From the NCBI GenBank assembly GCA_013698435.1, contig JACCVA010000393.1:1-17545 (forward strand): DNA of 17,545 nt. Reading direction: 5' to 3'. Positions 1 to 6,747 of the stretch are shown in pieces. A program made the position numbers and the translations under genes. Under the pieces are notes generated by a model. That model saw only the letters and a program-made list of their open reading frames with translations. It was not told where the DNA came from and searched no databases. The stretch is from Nocardioidaceae bacterium (GTDB lineage: Bacteria; Actinomycetota; Actinomycetes; Propionibacteriales; Nocardioidaceae). Within the stretch, counting starts at the first letter, position 1. Each line of letters starts with the position of its first letter.

Positions 1-320
1 CCGACTCGGGCGTCCCGCTCAAGGAGCTACGGGTCGACGGCGGGATGGTGGTCAACGAGACCTTGATGCAGTTCCAGGCCGACATCCTCGACGTCGACGT
101 CGTCCGCCCGAAGGTCGCTGAGACGACCGCGCTCGGGGCGGCGTACGCCGCTGGACTGGCGGTCGGCTACTGGGCCGACGAGGACGACCTGCGCCAGAAC
201 TGGGGTGAGGACAAGCGCTGGACACCGCAGATGGACAGTGACGCGCGCGAGAAGACCTACCGCAACTGGAAGAAGGCGGTGACCAAGACTCTCGACTGGG
301 TCGACGAAGACGTCGACTAG
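1..320 (+). CDS. glpK: Glycerol kinase, C-terminal fragment (5' end outside window)
   Basis: Glycerol kinase phosphorylates glycerol to sn-glycerol 3-phosphate with ATP in the cytoplasm. The visible 105 residues, read from base 3, are the last part of the second FGGY domain. They contain LRVDGGMVVNETLMQFQADI and VAETTALGAAYAAGLAVGYW, both hallmark blocks of the glycerol kinase C-terminus, and a charged tail ending in WVDEDVD before TAG at 318-320. Most of the gene (roughly 400 residues by family length) lies upstream of the window, so its start and regulation cannot be seen. The gene downstream begins about 150 bp later and is functionally unrelated, so glpK is probably the end of its own transcript. 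Other FGGY kinases are conceivable, but these blocks match glycerol kinase closely. Confidence 0.93.
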   Translation, partial: DSGVPLKELRVDGGMVVNETLMQFQADILDVDVVRPKVAETTALGAAYAAGLAVGYWADEDDLRQNWGEDKRWTPQMDSDAREKTYRNWKKAVTKTLDWVDEDVD

Positions 321-326
321 CATTCG

Positions 327-355
327 GAACGCTCGGGAGGCGCCTCGCGCCGTTC
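327..355 (+). terminator. Weak hairpin after glpK
   Basis: Bases 327-331 (GAACG) pair with 351-355 (CGTTC) and enclose the perfect palindrome GAGGCGCCTC at 337-346. The structure lies just 6 bp after the glpK stop, where a terminator would be expected. There is no T tract and the inner stem is imperfect, so the terminator role is only an inference from position. Confidence 0.25.
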
Positions 356-362
356 TGTCGTC

Positions 363-385
363 GGCCATAGAACACCGCTATGGCC
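363..385. repeat. Perfect 8-bp inverted repeat between glpK and the mycothiol dehydrogenase
   Basis: GGCCATAG (363-370) and CTATGGCC (378-385) are exact reverse complements separated by 7 bp. The repeat lies 43 bp after the glpK stop and 84 bp before the next start. It could be a second terminator hairpin for glpK or an operator for the dehydrogenase; the sequence does not decide between them. Confidence 0.5.
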
Positions 386-456
386 CTCCTCCTCGGCCTT
401 GCGATGCATCCACCCGAGCGCCCCGAACCTTCTCAGCGGCAGCTCTTTTCTTGTTC

Positions 457-461
457 AGGAG
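457..461 (+). promoter_or_regulatory. Shine-Dalgarno AGGAG that fixes the dehydrogenase start
   Basis: AGGAG sits 8 nt before the ATG at 470. The in-frame ATG at 380 has no such site and would put the inverted repeat at 363-385 across the start codon and add a 30-residue tail atypical of the family. Confidence 0.75.
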
Positions 462-469
462 ACCTACTG

Positions 470-1555
470 ATGCCGCAGACTGTCCAGGGAGTCATCGCCC
501 GCGAGAAGGGCGCCGACGTCGAGCTCGTGAACGTCATCGTCCCTGACCCGGGCCCCGGTGAGGCCGTCGTCAAGGTGGATGCGTGCGGCGTCTGCCACAC
601 CGACCTGCACTACCGCGAGGGCGGAATCGGGGACGACTTCCCCTACCTCCTCGGGCACGAGGCCGCCGGAGTGGTCGAGTCCGTAGGTGCTGGCGTCACC
701 GACGTGACCCCTGGCGACTTCGTCATCTTGAACTGGCGAGCCGTGTGCGGCCACTGCCGTGCCTGTCGCCGGGGCAGACCCTGGTACTGCTTCGACACGT
801 TCACCGCCACCCAGAAGATGACGTTGGAGGACGGGACCGAGCTCACTGCCGCCCTCGGGATCGGAGCCTTCGCCGACAAGACCCTCGTGCACTCCGGCCA
901 GTGCACCAAGGTGGACTCGACGGCTCCGGCGACCGCCGCCGGACTCCTCGGTTGTGGGGTGATGGCAGGGCTGGGTGCTGCCCTCAACACTGGTGGGGTC
1001 ACGCGGGGCGACTCGGTAGCGGTCATCGGCTGCGGCGGGGTGGGGGCAGCGGCGATCGCGGGCGCGCGGCTCGCGGGCGCGAGCAAGGTCATCGCCGTCG
1101 ACATCGACCCGCGCAAGCTCGACAAGGCCACCGAGCTCGGCGCGAGCGACACCGTGAACGCCAAGGACGATGACGTGGTCAAGGCAGTGCGGGCGCTGAC
1201 CGACGGCTTCGGCGCCGACGTCGTCATCGACGCGGTGGGCAGCCCCGAGACGTGGAAACAGGCGTTCTACGCACGTGACCTGGCGGGGACCGTCGTCCTG
1301 GTCGGCGTACCGACACCCGAGATGACGATCGAGATGCCGTTGGCGCACCTGTTCGGGAAGGGCGGCTCGTTGAAGTCGTCGTGGTACGGCGACTGCCTGC
1401 CGAGCCGCGACTTCCCCATGCTCGTCGATCTCTACCTGCAGGGGCGGCTGCCGCTCGACGCGTTCGTCACCGAGACCATCGGCCTCGCAGACGTCGAAGT
1501 CGCATTCGGCAAGATGCATGCCGGCGACGTGTTGCGGTCGGTCGTGATCTGGTGA
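470..1555 (+). CDS. mscR: S-(hydroxymethyl)mycothiol dehydrogenase (mycothiol-dependent formaldehyde dehydrogenase)
   Basis: Cytoplasmic zinc-dependent medium-chain dehydrogenase that oxidises the formaldehyde-mycothiol adduct with NAD; family members also reduce S-nitrosomycothiol. The protein has 361 residues, the usual length. Catalytic-zinc motifs are visible: CGVCHTD at 39-45 and GHE at 62-64. The structural zinc site is complete, with Cys93, 96, 99 and 107. The Rossmann fold carries GCGGVG at 187-192, and Asp211 after the second strand indicates NAD rather than NADP. The C-terminal blocks (GKGGSLKSSWYGDCLPSRDF) are typical of the mycothiol subgroup rather than ordinary alcohol dehydrogenases. 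ATG 470 is chosen because of its Shine-Dalgarno site. Its stop overlaps the GTG of the MBL-fold gene by 4 bp, so the two are translationally coupled. From memory, the same gene pair occurs in mycobacteria (Rv2259-Rv2260). Confidence 0.9.
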   Translation: MPQTVQGVIAREKGADVELVNVIVPDPGPGEAVVKVDACGVCHTDLHYREGGIGDDFPYLLGHEAAGVVESVGAGVTDVTPGDFVILNWRAVCGHCRACRRGRPWYCFDTFTATQKMTLEDGTELTAALGIGAFADKTLVHSGQCTKVDSTAPATAAGLLGCGVMAGLGAALNTGGVTRGDSVAVIGCGGVGAAAIAGARLAGASKVIAVDIDPRKLDKATELGASDTVNAKDDDVVKAVRALTDGFGADVVIDAVGSPETWKQAFYARDLAGTVVLVGVPTPEMTIEMPLAHLFGKGGSLKSSWYGDCLPSRDFPMLVDLYLQGRLPLDAFVTETIGLADVEVAFGKMHAGDVLRSVVIW

Positions 1556-2166
1556 GCGACGTCCGCATCGACCACGCGGTCACGAGCGGGACGTTCTCGC
1601 TCGACGGCGAGACGTTCGACGTCGACAACAACGTCTGGGTCGTGGGCGACGACGACGAGTGTGTCGTCATTGATGCACCGCACGACGTCGACGCCATCCT
1701 CGACGTCATCGCGGGCAGAAGGGTGCTCGCGATCTTGTGCACCCACGGCCACGACGACCACGTCCGCATGGCTCCGCCGCTGGCAAAAGCGGTCGACGCA
1801 CCGATCCTGCTGCACCCCGACGACGAGCCGGTCTGGCGGCTGACGCATGCCGGCATCGAGCCTGACGGCACGCTCACTGACGGCAAGCGCATCATCGTCG
1901 GTGACACCGTGCTGGCCGTGCTGCACACCCCCGGCCATGCTCCCGGTGCCGTCTGCTTCTACACGGCTGACCTGGGCGTGGTCTTCACCGGGGACACGTT
2001 GTTCAGCGGTGGCCCAGGTGCTACCGGGCGCAGCTTCTCAGACGCTGACACGTTGGTGACCAGCATCCGGTCCAAGCTCTTCACGCTTCCCGAGGGCACG
2101 GTGGTGCACACCGGCCACGGCGACTCCACCACCATCGGCGCCGAGGCAGCAGCCCTCGGCCGCTGA
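1552..2166 (+). CDS. MBL-fold metallo-hydrolase, partner of the mycothiol dehydrogenase
   Basis: A 204-residue metallo-beta-lactamase-fold hydrolase of the glyoxalase-II type. The metal-binding set is complete: THGHDDH at 64-70, HTPGH at 125-129, GDTLF from 147 (Asp148) and HTGH at 186-189. That supports a dinuclear metal centre hydrolysing a thioester or a similar substrate. The start is GTG 1552 inside GTGA, overlapping the dehydrogenase stop; this start gives a family-length protein. Coupling to the mycothiol dehydrogenase suggests that it hydrolyses the S-formylmycothiol formed by that enzyme, releasing formate and mycothiol. That role is inferred from context and from glyoxalase II chemistry; the substrate cannot be read from the sequence. 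There is no signal peptide, so it is cytoplasmic. Confidence 0.85.
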   Translation: MSDVRIDHAVTSGTFSLDGETFDVDNNVWVVGDDDECVVIDAPHDVDAILDVIAGRRVLAILCTHGHDDHVRMAPPLAKAVDAPILLHPDDEPVWRLTHAGIEPDGTLTDGKRIIVGDTVLAVLHTPGHAPGAVCFYTADLGVVFTGDTLFSGGPGATGRSFSDADTLVTSIRSKLFTLPEGTVVHTGHGDSTTIGAEAAALGR

Positions 2167-2178
2167 CCTGCCCGCGGA

Positions 2179-2230
2179 TTGCGGGAAGGTGCAGCCCCTC
2201 ATCGGCGTGTCGGGCTGCACTTTCCCGCAA
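2179..2230 (+). terminator. Long 19-bp stem-loop after the MBL-fold gene
   Basis: The arms at 2179-2197 and 2212-2230 pair over 19 bp with a single G-T wobble, around a 14-nt loop (2198-2211). It begins 13 bp after the MBL-fold stop, a natural terminator position. There is no T run after it, and actinobacterial terminators often lack one. The length and near-perfection are also compatible with a dispersed extragenic palindrome. Confidence 0.6.
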
Positions 2231-2369
2231 CTCCCAGCCGAGGTCGGGGAACCGGTCTCGAGAAGCCGCTCGAAACCATCACCTGCGTCGCTGAGCCGGC
2301 GACACGCCTGACAGCCCTCACTTCGGTGAACGCCGCACGCGGCATGGCACTCATGGGCACACTGGACGC

Positions 2370-3080
2370 GTGAGTGCTCCCGCGATCGACGTCCGTGCGC
2401 TGCGGGTGCAGTTCGGCGCCGTCGAAGCGCTTCGTCGGCTCGACCTCAGCGTGCCCCCGGGCGGTGCCACCGCCCTGGTCGGCCGTAACGGAGCGGGCAA
2501 GTCGACGACGATGCGGGTCCTGGCCGGGGTCGTCCCGCCCACAGACGGCGAGGCGTTCGTCGACGGTCACGACCTGCGCCGTGATGCTCTGCTCGCCAAG
2601 CGGGCCAGCGGCTACTGCCCCGACGTCGGCGGACTCGTCCCTCGCGCGACTCCCTGGGAGCACCTTCAGCTGGCGGCGCGGCTTCGGCGGCTGGAACCGG
2701 GGTGGGAACGCGGTGCCCGCGACCTGCTGGAGCGCTTCGACCTTGGTGCGGCGGCGAACCGGGTCACCTCGGGTTTCAGTCACGGCATGGCTCGCCGGAT
2801 GTCGGTCGTGCTTGCTGCGTTCCACCGGCCTCGGGTCCTGCTGCTCGACGAGCCGTTCGACGGCGTCGACCCCCTCGGGGCAGAGGCGACCCTCCAGGTG
2901 ATCACCGACGCCCGCAACTGCGGCGCCGCCGTGCTGGTCTCGACCCACCTGCTCGAGCTGGCGGTGGCGGCCTGCGACGAGGCGGTTGTCCTGCGCGGTG
3001 GTGTGGTCGTGGGAGCGGCACCGGCGCAGGAGCTCGGCGGCGAGGCCGGGGCCCGCACCTACCGCTCGATGCTTGCCTGA
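2370..3080 (+). CDS. ABC transporter ATP-binding protein
   Basis: A 236-residue single-domain ABC ATPase of the ABC-2 or drug-export type. Walker A is GRNGAGKST at 38-46. Walker B is VLLLDEP at 156-162, followed by the D-loop GVDP at 165-168 and the H-loop His193 in STH. The signature motif is degenerate, FSHGM (136-140) instead of LSGGQ, and the Q-loop glutamine is replaced in GYCPDVGG at 81-88. The lysine and glutamate needed for ATP hydrolysis are present. The start is GTG 2370; there is no clear Shine-Dalgarno site, and a weak CACACT box 6 nt upstream could mean a leaderless start. The membrane protein that follows after 22 bp is its probable transport partner. The substrate is unknown. 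Confidence 0.85.
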   Translation: MSAPAIDVRALRVQFGAVEALRRLDLSVPPGGATALVGRNGAGKSTTMRVLAGVVPPTDGEAFVDGHDLRRDALLAKRASGYCPDVGGLVPRATPWEHLQLAARLRRLEPGWERGARDLLERFDLGAAANRVTSGFSHGMARRMSVVLAAFHRPRVLLLDEPFDGVDPLGAEATLQVITDARNCGAAVLVSTHLLELAVAACDEAVVLRGGVVVGAAPAQELGGEAGARTYRSMLA

Positions 3081-3102
3081 CGATCGTGAGCATGTGGTCG
3101 AG

Positions 3103-4635
3103 ATGAGCGTGGTGATGGCGGAAGCTCGGCGCGCTGCAGGGGACGTCCGGCCGCTGGTGGAGTTCCGGCTTGCCAGGCTGCGGGGGCGCAGCCGCCGAGT
3201 GGCGTGGGTCGCCGGGGTGGTCGTCGTGGTGTCGACGCTTGCTGCGGCAACCGCTCCCGCCTTCGTCAGCAGCGCGGCCGAGTCGGCTGCGGCACGGGAT
3301 GTCAAGGTTCTGCTGCCGACGGCGTACCTGGCCTTCCTGCTCACGACGACGCTGGCGATCATCGCCGCCGCCGGTGGTCGCGAGCTGCTACCGCGCGCCC
3401 ACGGCATCAGCTTCCCGATCAGCCCGACCACTGATCACCTCGGTGCGCTGATGCTCGCTCCGCTCAACATCGCCTGGATCCTGCAGGCGTGGAGCCTGAT
3501 GGGCGTGACCGCCTATGTCGTGGCGCCTTCCAGCCTGTGGACCGCTCAGCTCAGCACGCTCGGCTGGATCTTCTTCGCCACCGCCTTCGGCCAGCTCGTC
3601 GCCTGGTGCGTCGAATGGCTGCGCCGGTTGCCGGGGGGCGTGCACGTCGTCAGAGCCGTAGGGGCGCTGCTGGTGGCTGGGGCGGTGGTGCTGGTGATGA
3701 CGGGTCGGGTGACGGACCTCCTCGATCGCAGTCCGGTCGTGTCCCTGGTGCTGGCTGCTCTCGCCGGCGGCAGCGACCCGGGTGCCTGGGCACTCGGTAC
3801 GGCGGCCCTTCTCGCCTGCGGCCTGCTGGCGGTGGCCGCCGGCGCGTGCGTGGCTCATGCGGTGGCCCGGCGTCAGCCGCGTGAAGAGATGTACGCCGAC
3901 GTGGCGGTGGTTGCGTCTCGGGTGAACCCGCGCTCGGAGCTGCAGGCGCTCGTGCGCCTCGACCGCGCCAGCGTGTGGCGGTCGGTGGCGCTGCGTCGCG
4001 GTTTCGCCGTGCTCGCGTTGATGCCGGGCGCCATCGCCGCGGCCGGCAGGTTGGAGTGGGCGATGCTGCCCGTGCTGCCGGGGCTGGTCGCTGCCGGCGG
4101 CGCCTTGCTGTTCGGCGTCAACGCATGGGCGCTCGACGGTGTCGGTGCGTTGTGGCGCGACAGCCTGCCGGTACGCCCTCAGCTGGTCTTCGCCGCGCGC
4201 GTGTGGGTCCTCGGCGAGGTGCTCCTGATCGCCACCGCGCTGACGCTCGTCGTCGCGGGTCTGCGAGCCGAAGGGTTGCCGACGTCGGCCGAGCTTGCCG
4301 CGCCGGTCGCCACCTTGGTGGTGGTCTCGCTGCAGGTGGTGGCGCGGTCAATGCACTGGTCGGTCCGTCGGCCGTTCGCCATGGACCTGACGTCCGCCCG
4401 GGCCACTCCGGCGCCTCCGTTGGCAATGGTGGGCTACTCGGCGCACCTGGCATTGACGTCCACCCTCACCGGTATGGTCTTCAGCACCACCGCGCAGGCG
4501 GACGGACCCCGATGGGCGTTGCTGCTGGCCGTGCCATTCGTGCTCGCCGCGGTCCGCAGGTTGCTGATCACCTCGCGCGAGTGGGCGACTCCGGAGGTGC
4601 ACGGCCGGGTCATCGCCACCGTCGCCTCGCGATGA
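3103..4635 (+). CDS. Multi-pass membrane protein, probable permease partner of the ABC ATPase
   Basis: About 510 residues, rich in Leu, Val and Ala, with roughly ten predicted membrane spans. Clear ones lie near residues 34-52, 70-92, 115-137 and 146-165, with more clusters to the C-terminus. A positively charged N-terminal segment precedes the first span, and a soluble loop around residues 260-300 carries a cluster of charged residues. I recognise no catalytic motif. From memory it resembles the actinobacterial DUF6297 membrane proteins that follow ABC ATPases, but this needs a profile search. It starts 22 bp after the ATPase gene, so the two are very likely one transcript and one transporter. 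The start is uncertain: GTG 3094, ATG 3103 and ATG 3115 are all in frame, and none has a strong ribosome site. ATG 3103 is a compromise. Confidence 0.75.
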   Translation: MSVVMAEARRAAGDVRPLVEFRLARLRGRSRRVAWVAGVVVVVSTLAAATAPAFVSSAAESAAARDVKVLLPTAYLAFLLTTTLAIIAAAGGRELLPRAHGISFPISPTTDHLGALMLAPLNIAWILQAWSLMGVTAYVVAPSSLWTAQLSTLGWIFFATAFGQLVAWCVEWLRRLPGGVHVVRAVGALLVAGAVVLVMTGRVTDLLDRSPVVSLVLAALAGGSDPGAWALGTAALLACGLLAVAAGACVAHAVARRQPREEMYADVAVVASRVNPRSELQALVRLDRASVWRSVALRRGFAVLALMPGAIAAAGRLEWAMLPVLPGLVAAGGALLFGVNAWALDGVGALWRDSLPVRPQLVFAARVWVLGEVLLIATALTLVVAGLRAEGLPTSAELAAPVATLVVVSLQVVARSMHWSVRRPFAMDLTSARATPAPPLAMVGYSAHLALTSTLTGMVFSTTAQADGPRWALLLAVPFVLAAVRRLLITSREWATPEVHGRVIATVASR

Positions 4636-4661
4636 TCCTCCGGTCGTCGGCTACCGCGGAG

Positions 4662-4667
4662 TAAGGT
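4662..4667 (+). promoter_or_regulatory. Possible -10 element TAAGGT for a leaderless acyl-CoA dehydrogenase mRNA
   Basis: TAAGGT fits the actinobacterial -10 consensus TANNNT and ends 8 nt before the ATG at 4676. This distance would place the transcription start at or next to the A of ATG. No convincing -35 is visible. The same bases contain AAGG, which could instead act as a weak ribosome site 9 nt from the ATG. Confidence 0.4.
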
Positions 4668-4675
4668 CGAGCGCC

Positions 4676-5917
4676 ATGGACTTCGGCCTCTCCGAGCGTG
4701 CGCAGGACTACCGCGAGCGCGTCGCGCGGTTCGTCCGCACCGAGATCGAGCCGGTCGAGGCGGACTATCACCGGCAGGTCCGCGAGAGTGACGACCCGTG
4801 GCGTCCGCAGCCTCTTCTCGCCGAGCTCCAGCGCAGGGCGCGCGCCGAAGGTCTATGGAACCTCTTCATGCCCGACGAGACTCACGGCGTCGGCCTCACT
4901 CATCTCGAGTACGCCCCGCTCGCCGAGGAGATGGGCCGCTCGTTCCTCGCACCGCACGCGTTCAACTGCAACGCACCCGACACAGGCAACATGGAGGTGT
5001 TGGCGACCTACGGCACCGCGGCTCAGCGGGAGCAGTGGCTCGAACCACTGCTCGCCGCCGAGATCCGGTCCGCCTTCTGCATGACCGAACCCGACGTAGC
5101 CTCCTCCGATGCCACCAACATGGCAGCCACCGCCGTCATCGACGACGACGACGTAGTGGTCAACGGCGTCAAGTGGTGGAGCACCGGAGTCGGCCACCCG
5201 AGCTGCGAGCTCTTGATCTTCATGGGCCTCACCGACCCCGGTGCCGACCGGCACGCCCGACACACCATGGTGCTCGTGCCCCGGTCGACGCCTGGCGTGA
5301 CAGTCCGGCGGGCGCTGTCGACGATGGGCTTGTACGACGAGCCGTTCGGCCACGGCGAGGTCAGCTTCGACGACGTCCGGGTGCCCCTGTCATCTGTGGT
5401 CGCCGGACCTGGCCGGGCGTTCGAGATTGCCCAGGGTCGACTGGGGCCGGGTCGGGTGCACCACTGCATGCGGCTCGTGGGACTCGCCGAGCGTGCTCTG
5501 GAGCTCGCCCTCGAGCGAGGGACCACTCGAGTCGCCTTCGGCAAGCCGCTCGTCAACCTTGGTGGCAACCGGGAGCGGATCGCCGACGCCCGGATCGCGA
5601 TCGAGCAGCTGCGGCTCCTGGTGCTGAAAACGGCCTGGCTCCTGGACACCCGCGGTCTTGCCGGCGCGCTGAGCGAGGTCAGCCAGATCAAGGTTGCGGC
5701 GCCGCGGGTGGCTCAAGACGTCGTCGACATGGCGATGCAGCTTCACGGCGGAGCCGGCCTCTCGCAGGACTTTCCGCTGGCGGCAGCGTGGGCGTCGGCC
5801 CGCTCGCTGCGGCTCGCCGACGGCCCCGACGAGGTCCACCGTGGTGTCGTCGCCCGTCTCGAGCTCGAGCCTTACCTGAACCGTGGGACCGGCGTGTCGT
5901 CGAGAGACCGCTCGTGA
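4676..5917 (+). CDS. Acyl-CoA dehydrogenase, ACAD10/11-like
   Basis: A 413-residue FAD-dependent acyl-CoA dehydrogenase fold. The N-terminal helical domain contains DTGNMEVLATYGT, characteristic of the ACAD10/11 subgroup. The FAD-binding block FCMTEPDVASSDATN begins near residue 138 and VNGVKWWSTG follows. The C-terminal domain has RVAFGKPL, MQLHGGAGLSQDFPLA and RLADGPDEVH. In ordinary family members the last region reads YEGT with the catalytic glutamate; here it is ADGPDE, with Asp382 and Asp385, as expected for the ACAD10/11 type. Some members of that group eliminate phosphate from 4-phosphoacyl-CoA rather than simply desaturating acyl-CoA. Its GTGA overlap with the SDR gene and the APH-type kinase downstream support such a role. 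The substrate remains an inference. The protein is cytoplasmic, with no signal peptide. Confidence 0.88.
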   Translation: MDFGLSERAQDYRERVARFVRTEIEPVEADYHRQVRESDDPWRPQPLLAELQRRARAEGLWNLFMPDETHGVGLTHLEYAPLAEEMGRSFLAPHAFNCNAPDTGNMEVLATYGTAAQREQWLEPLLAAEIRSAFCMTEPDVASSDATNMAATAVIDDDDVVVNGVKWWSTGVGHPSCELLIFMGLTDPGADRHARHTMVLVPRSTPGVTVRRALSTMGLYDEPFGHGEVSFDDVRVPLSSVVAGPGRAFEIAQGRLGPGRVHHCMRLVGLAERALELALERGTTRVAFGKPLVNLGGNRERIADARIAIEQLRLLVLKTAWLLDTRGLAGALSEVSQIKVAAPRVAQDVVDMAMQLHGGAGLSQDFPLAAAWASARSLRLADGPDEVHRGVVARLELEPYLNRGTGVSSRDRS

Positions 5918-6747
5918 CCCAGCGGATCCTGGTCACCGGTGGCACGTCAGGCTTCGGGAAGGCGCTGGCGCAGGTGTACGCCGCGCGTGGTGACAAGGTC
6001 CTCGTCACTGATCTCGCGGCCGACGTCGGCGCCGGCGTACTGCCGCTGGCTTCAGGCGGAGGAGAGGTCGCCTACCTACAGCTCGATGTACGAGAGACCG
6101 AAGCCTGGTTGCAGGCGTTGGCGTGGGTGGAGGGGCGCTGGGGTGGGCTCGATCTGCTCCTCAACAACGCTGGTGTCGGTGCCGGCGGCCGGATCGACGT
6201 GGTCCCGCTGGCGGACTGGGACTGGATCATCGCTATCAACCTGCTGGGAGTGGTCAAGGGCTGCCGGGTGTTCACACCCTTGTTCAAGAGACAGGGCAGC
6301 GGCCGCATCGTCAACGTCGCGTCGATGGCGGGCTTGGTCCATCCTCCTGCGATGGGCTCCTACTCCAGCGTCAAGGCCGCGGTCGTGGCGCTTTCGGAGA
6401 CGCTCTTGCACGAGCTGGCGCCGTTCGGGGTCGAGGTGTCGGTCGTCTGCCCTTCGTTCTTCCGGACCAACCTCGACCGCAGCATCCTTCGCGGCTCTGA
6501 CCCGACCATGGAGCAGTCCGGAGCACGGCTGGTGTCCGACGCGCGTACCGGTGCGGAGACGACTGCCGCGCGCACCGTCGAGGCGCTGGACAAGGGGCGC
6601 TACTTGGTGCTGCCGCACCCCCAGGGTGCGCTGGCGTACCGGGCGAAACGGTTCGCCCCGGCTCTGTATCACCGCGCGATGAAGCGTGCCGGTCGACGCG
6701 TGGCCGTCAAGGCTGCAGAACGCGACGCGGCGGCCGGGCGTGGCTGA
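5914..6747 (+). CDS. Short-chain dehydrogenase/reductase
   Basis: A classical SDR of 277 residues. The cofactor motif TGGTSGFG is at 8-15, and Asp33 after the second strand suggests NAD(H). NNAG is at 84-87. The active-site tetrad is complete: Asn109, Ser137, Tyr150 and Lys154 (YSSVK). The C-terminal 70 residues are basic and longer than the core fold needs, ending in a charged AERDAAAGRG tail. The start is GTG 5914, which overlaps the dehydrogenase stop as GTGA; its end overlaps the kinase gene by 8 bp. It therefore belongs to the same transcript. In lva-type pathways an SDR reduces the 4-keto acyl-CoA to 4-hydroxyacyl-CoA before phosphorylation. That role fits here but is inferred from neighbours only. 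Confidence 0.87.
   Translation: MTQRILVTGGTSGFGKALAQVYAARGDKVLVTDLAADVGAGVLPLASGGGEVAYLQLDVRETEAWLQALAWVEGRWGGLDLLLNNAGVGAGGRIDVVPLADWDWIIAINLLGVVKGCRVFTPLFKRQGSGRIVNVASMAGLVHPPAMGSYSSVKAAVVALSETLLHELAPFGVEVSVVCPSFFRTNLDRSILRGSDPTMEQSGARLVSDARTGAETTAARTVEALDKGRYLVLPHPQGALAYRAKRFAPALYHRAMKRAGRRVAVKAAERDAAAGRG

Noticed and set aside
2179..2373. 64-codon plus-strand frame ending in a GTGA overlap with the ABC ATPase gene
   Set aside because: It begins inside the stem-loop, has no ribosome site and no recognisable protein feature. The overlap looks coincidental.
2199..3431. 410-residue open frame on the minus strand across the ABC ATPase gene
   Set aside because: It is opposite a gene with Walker A and B motifs, is low-complexity and Arg/Ser-rich, and crosses the 2179-2230 hairpin.
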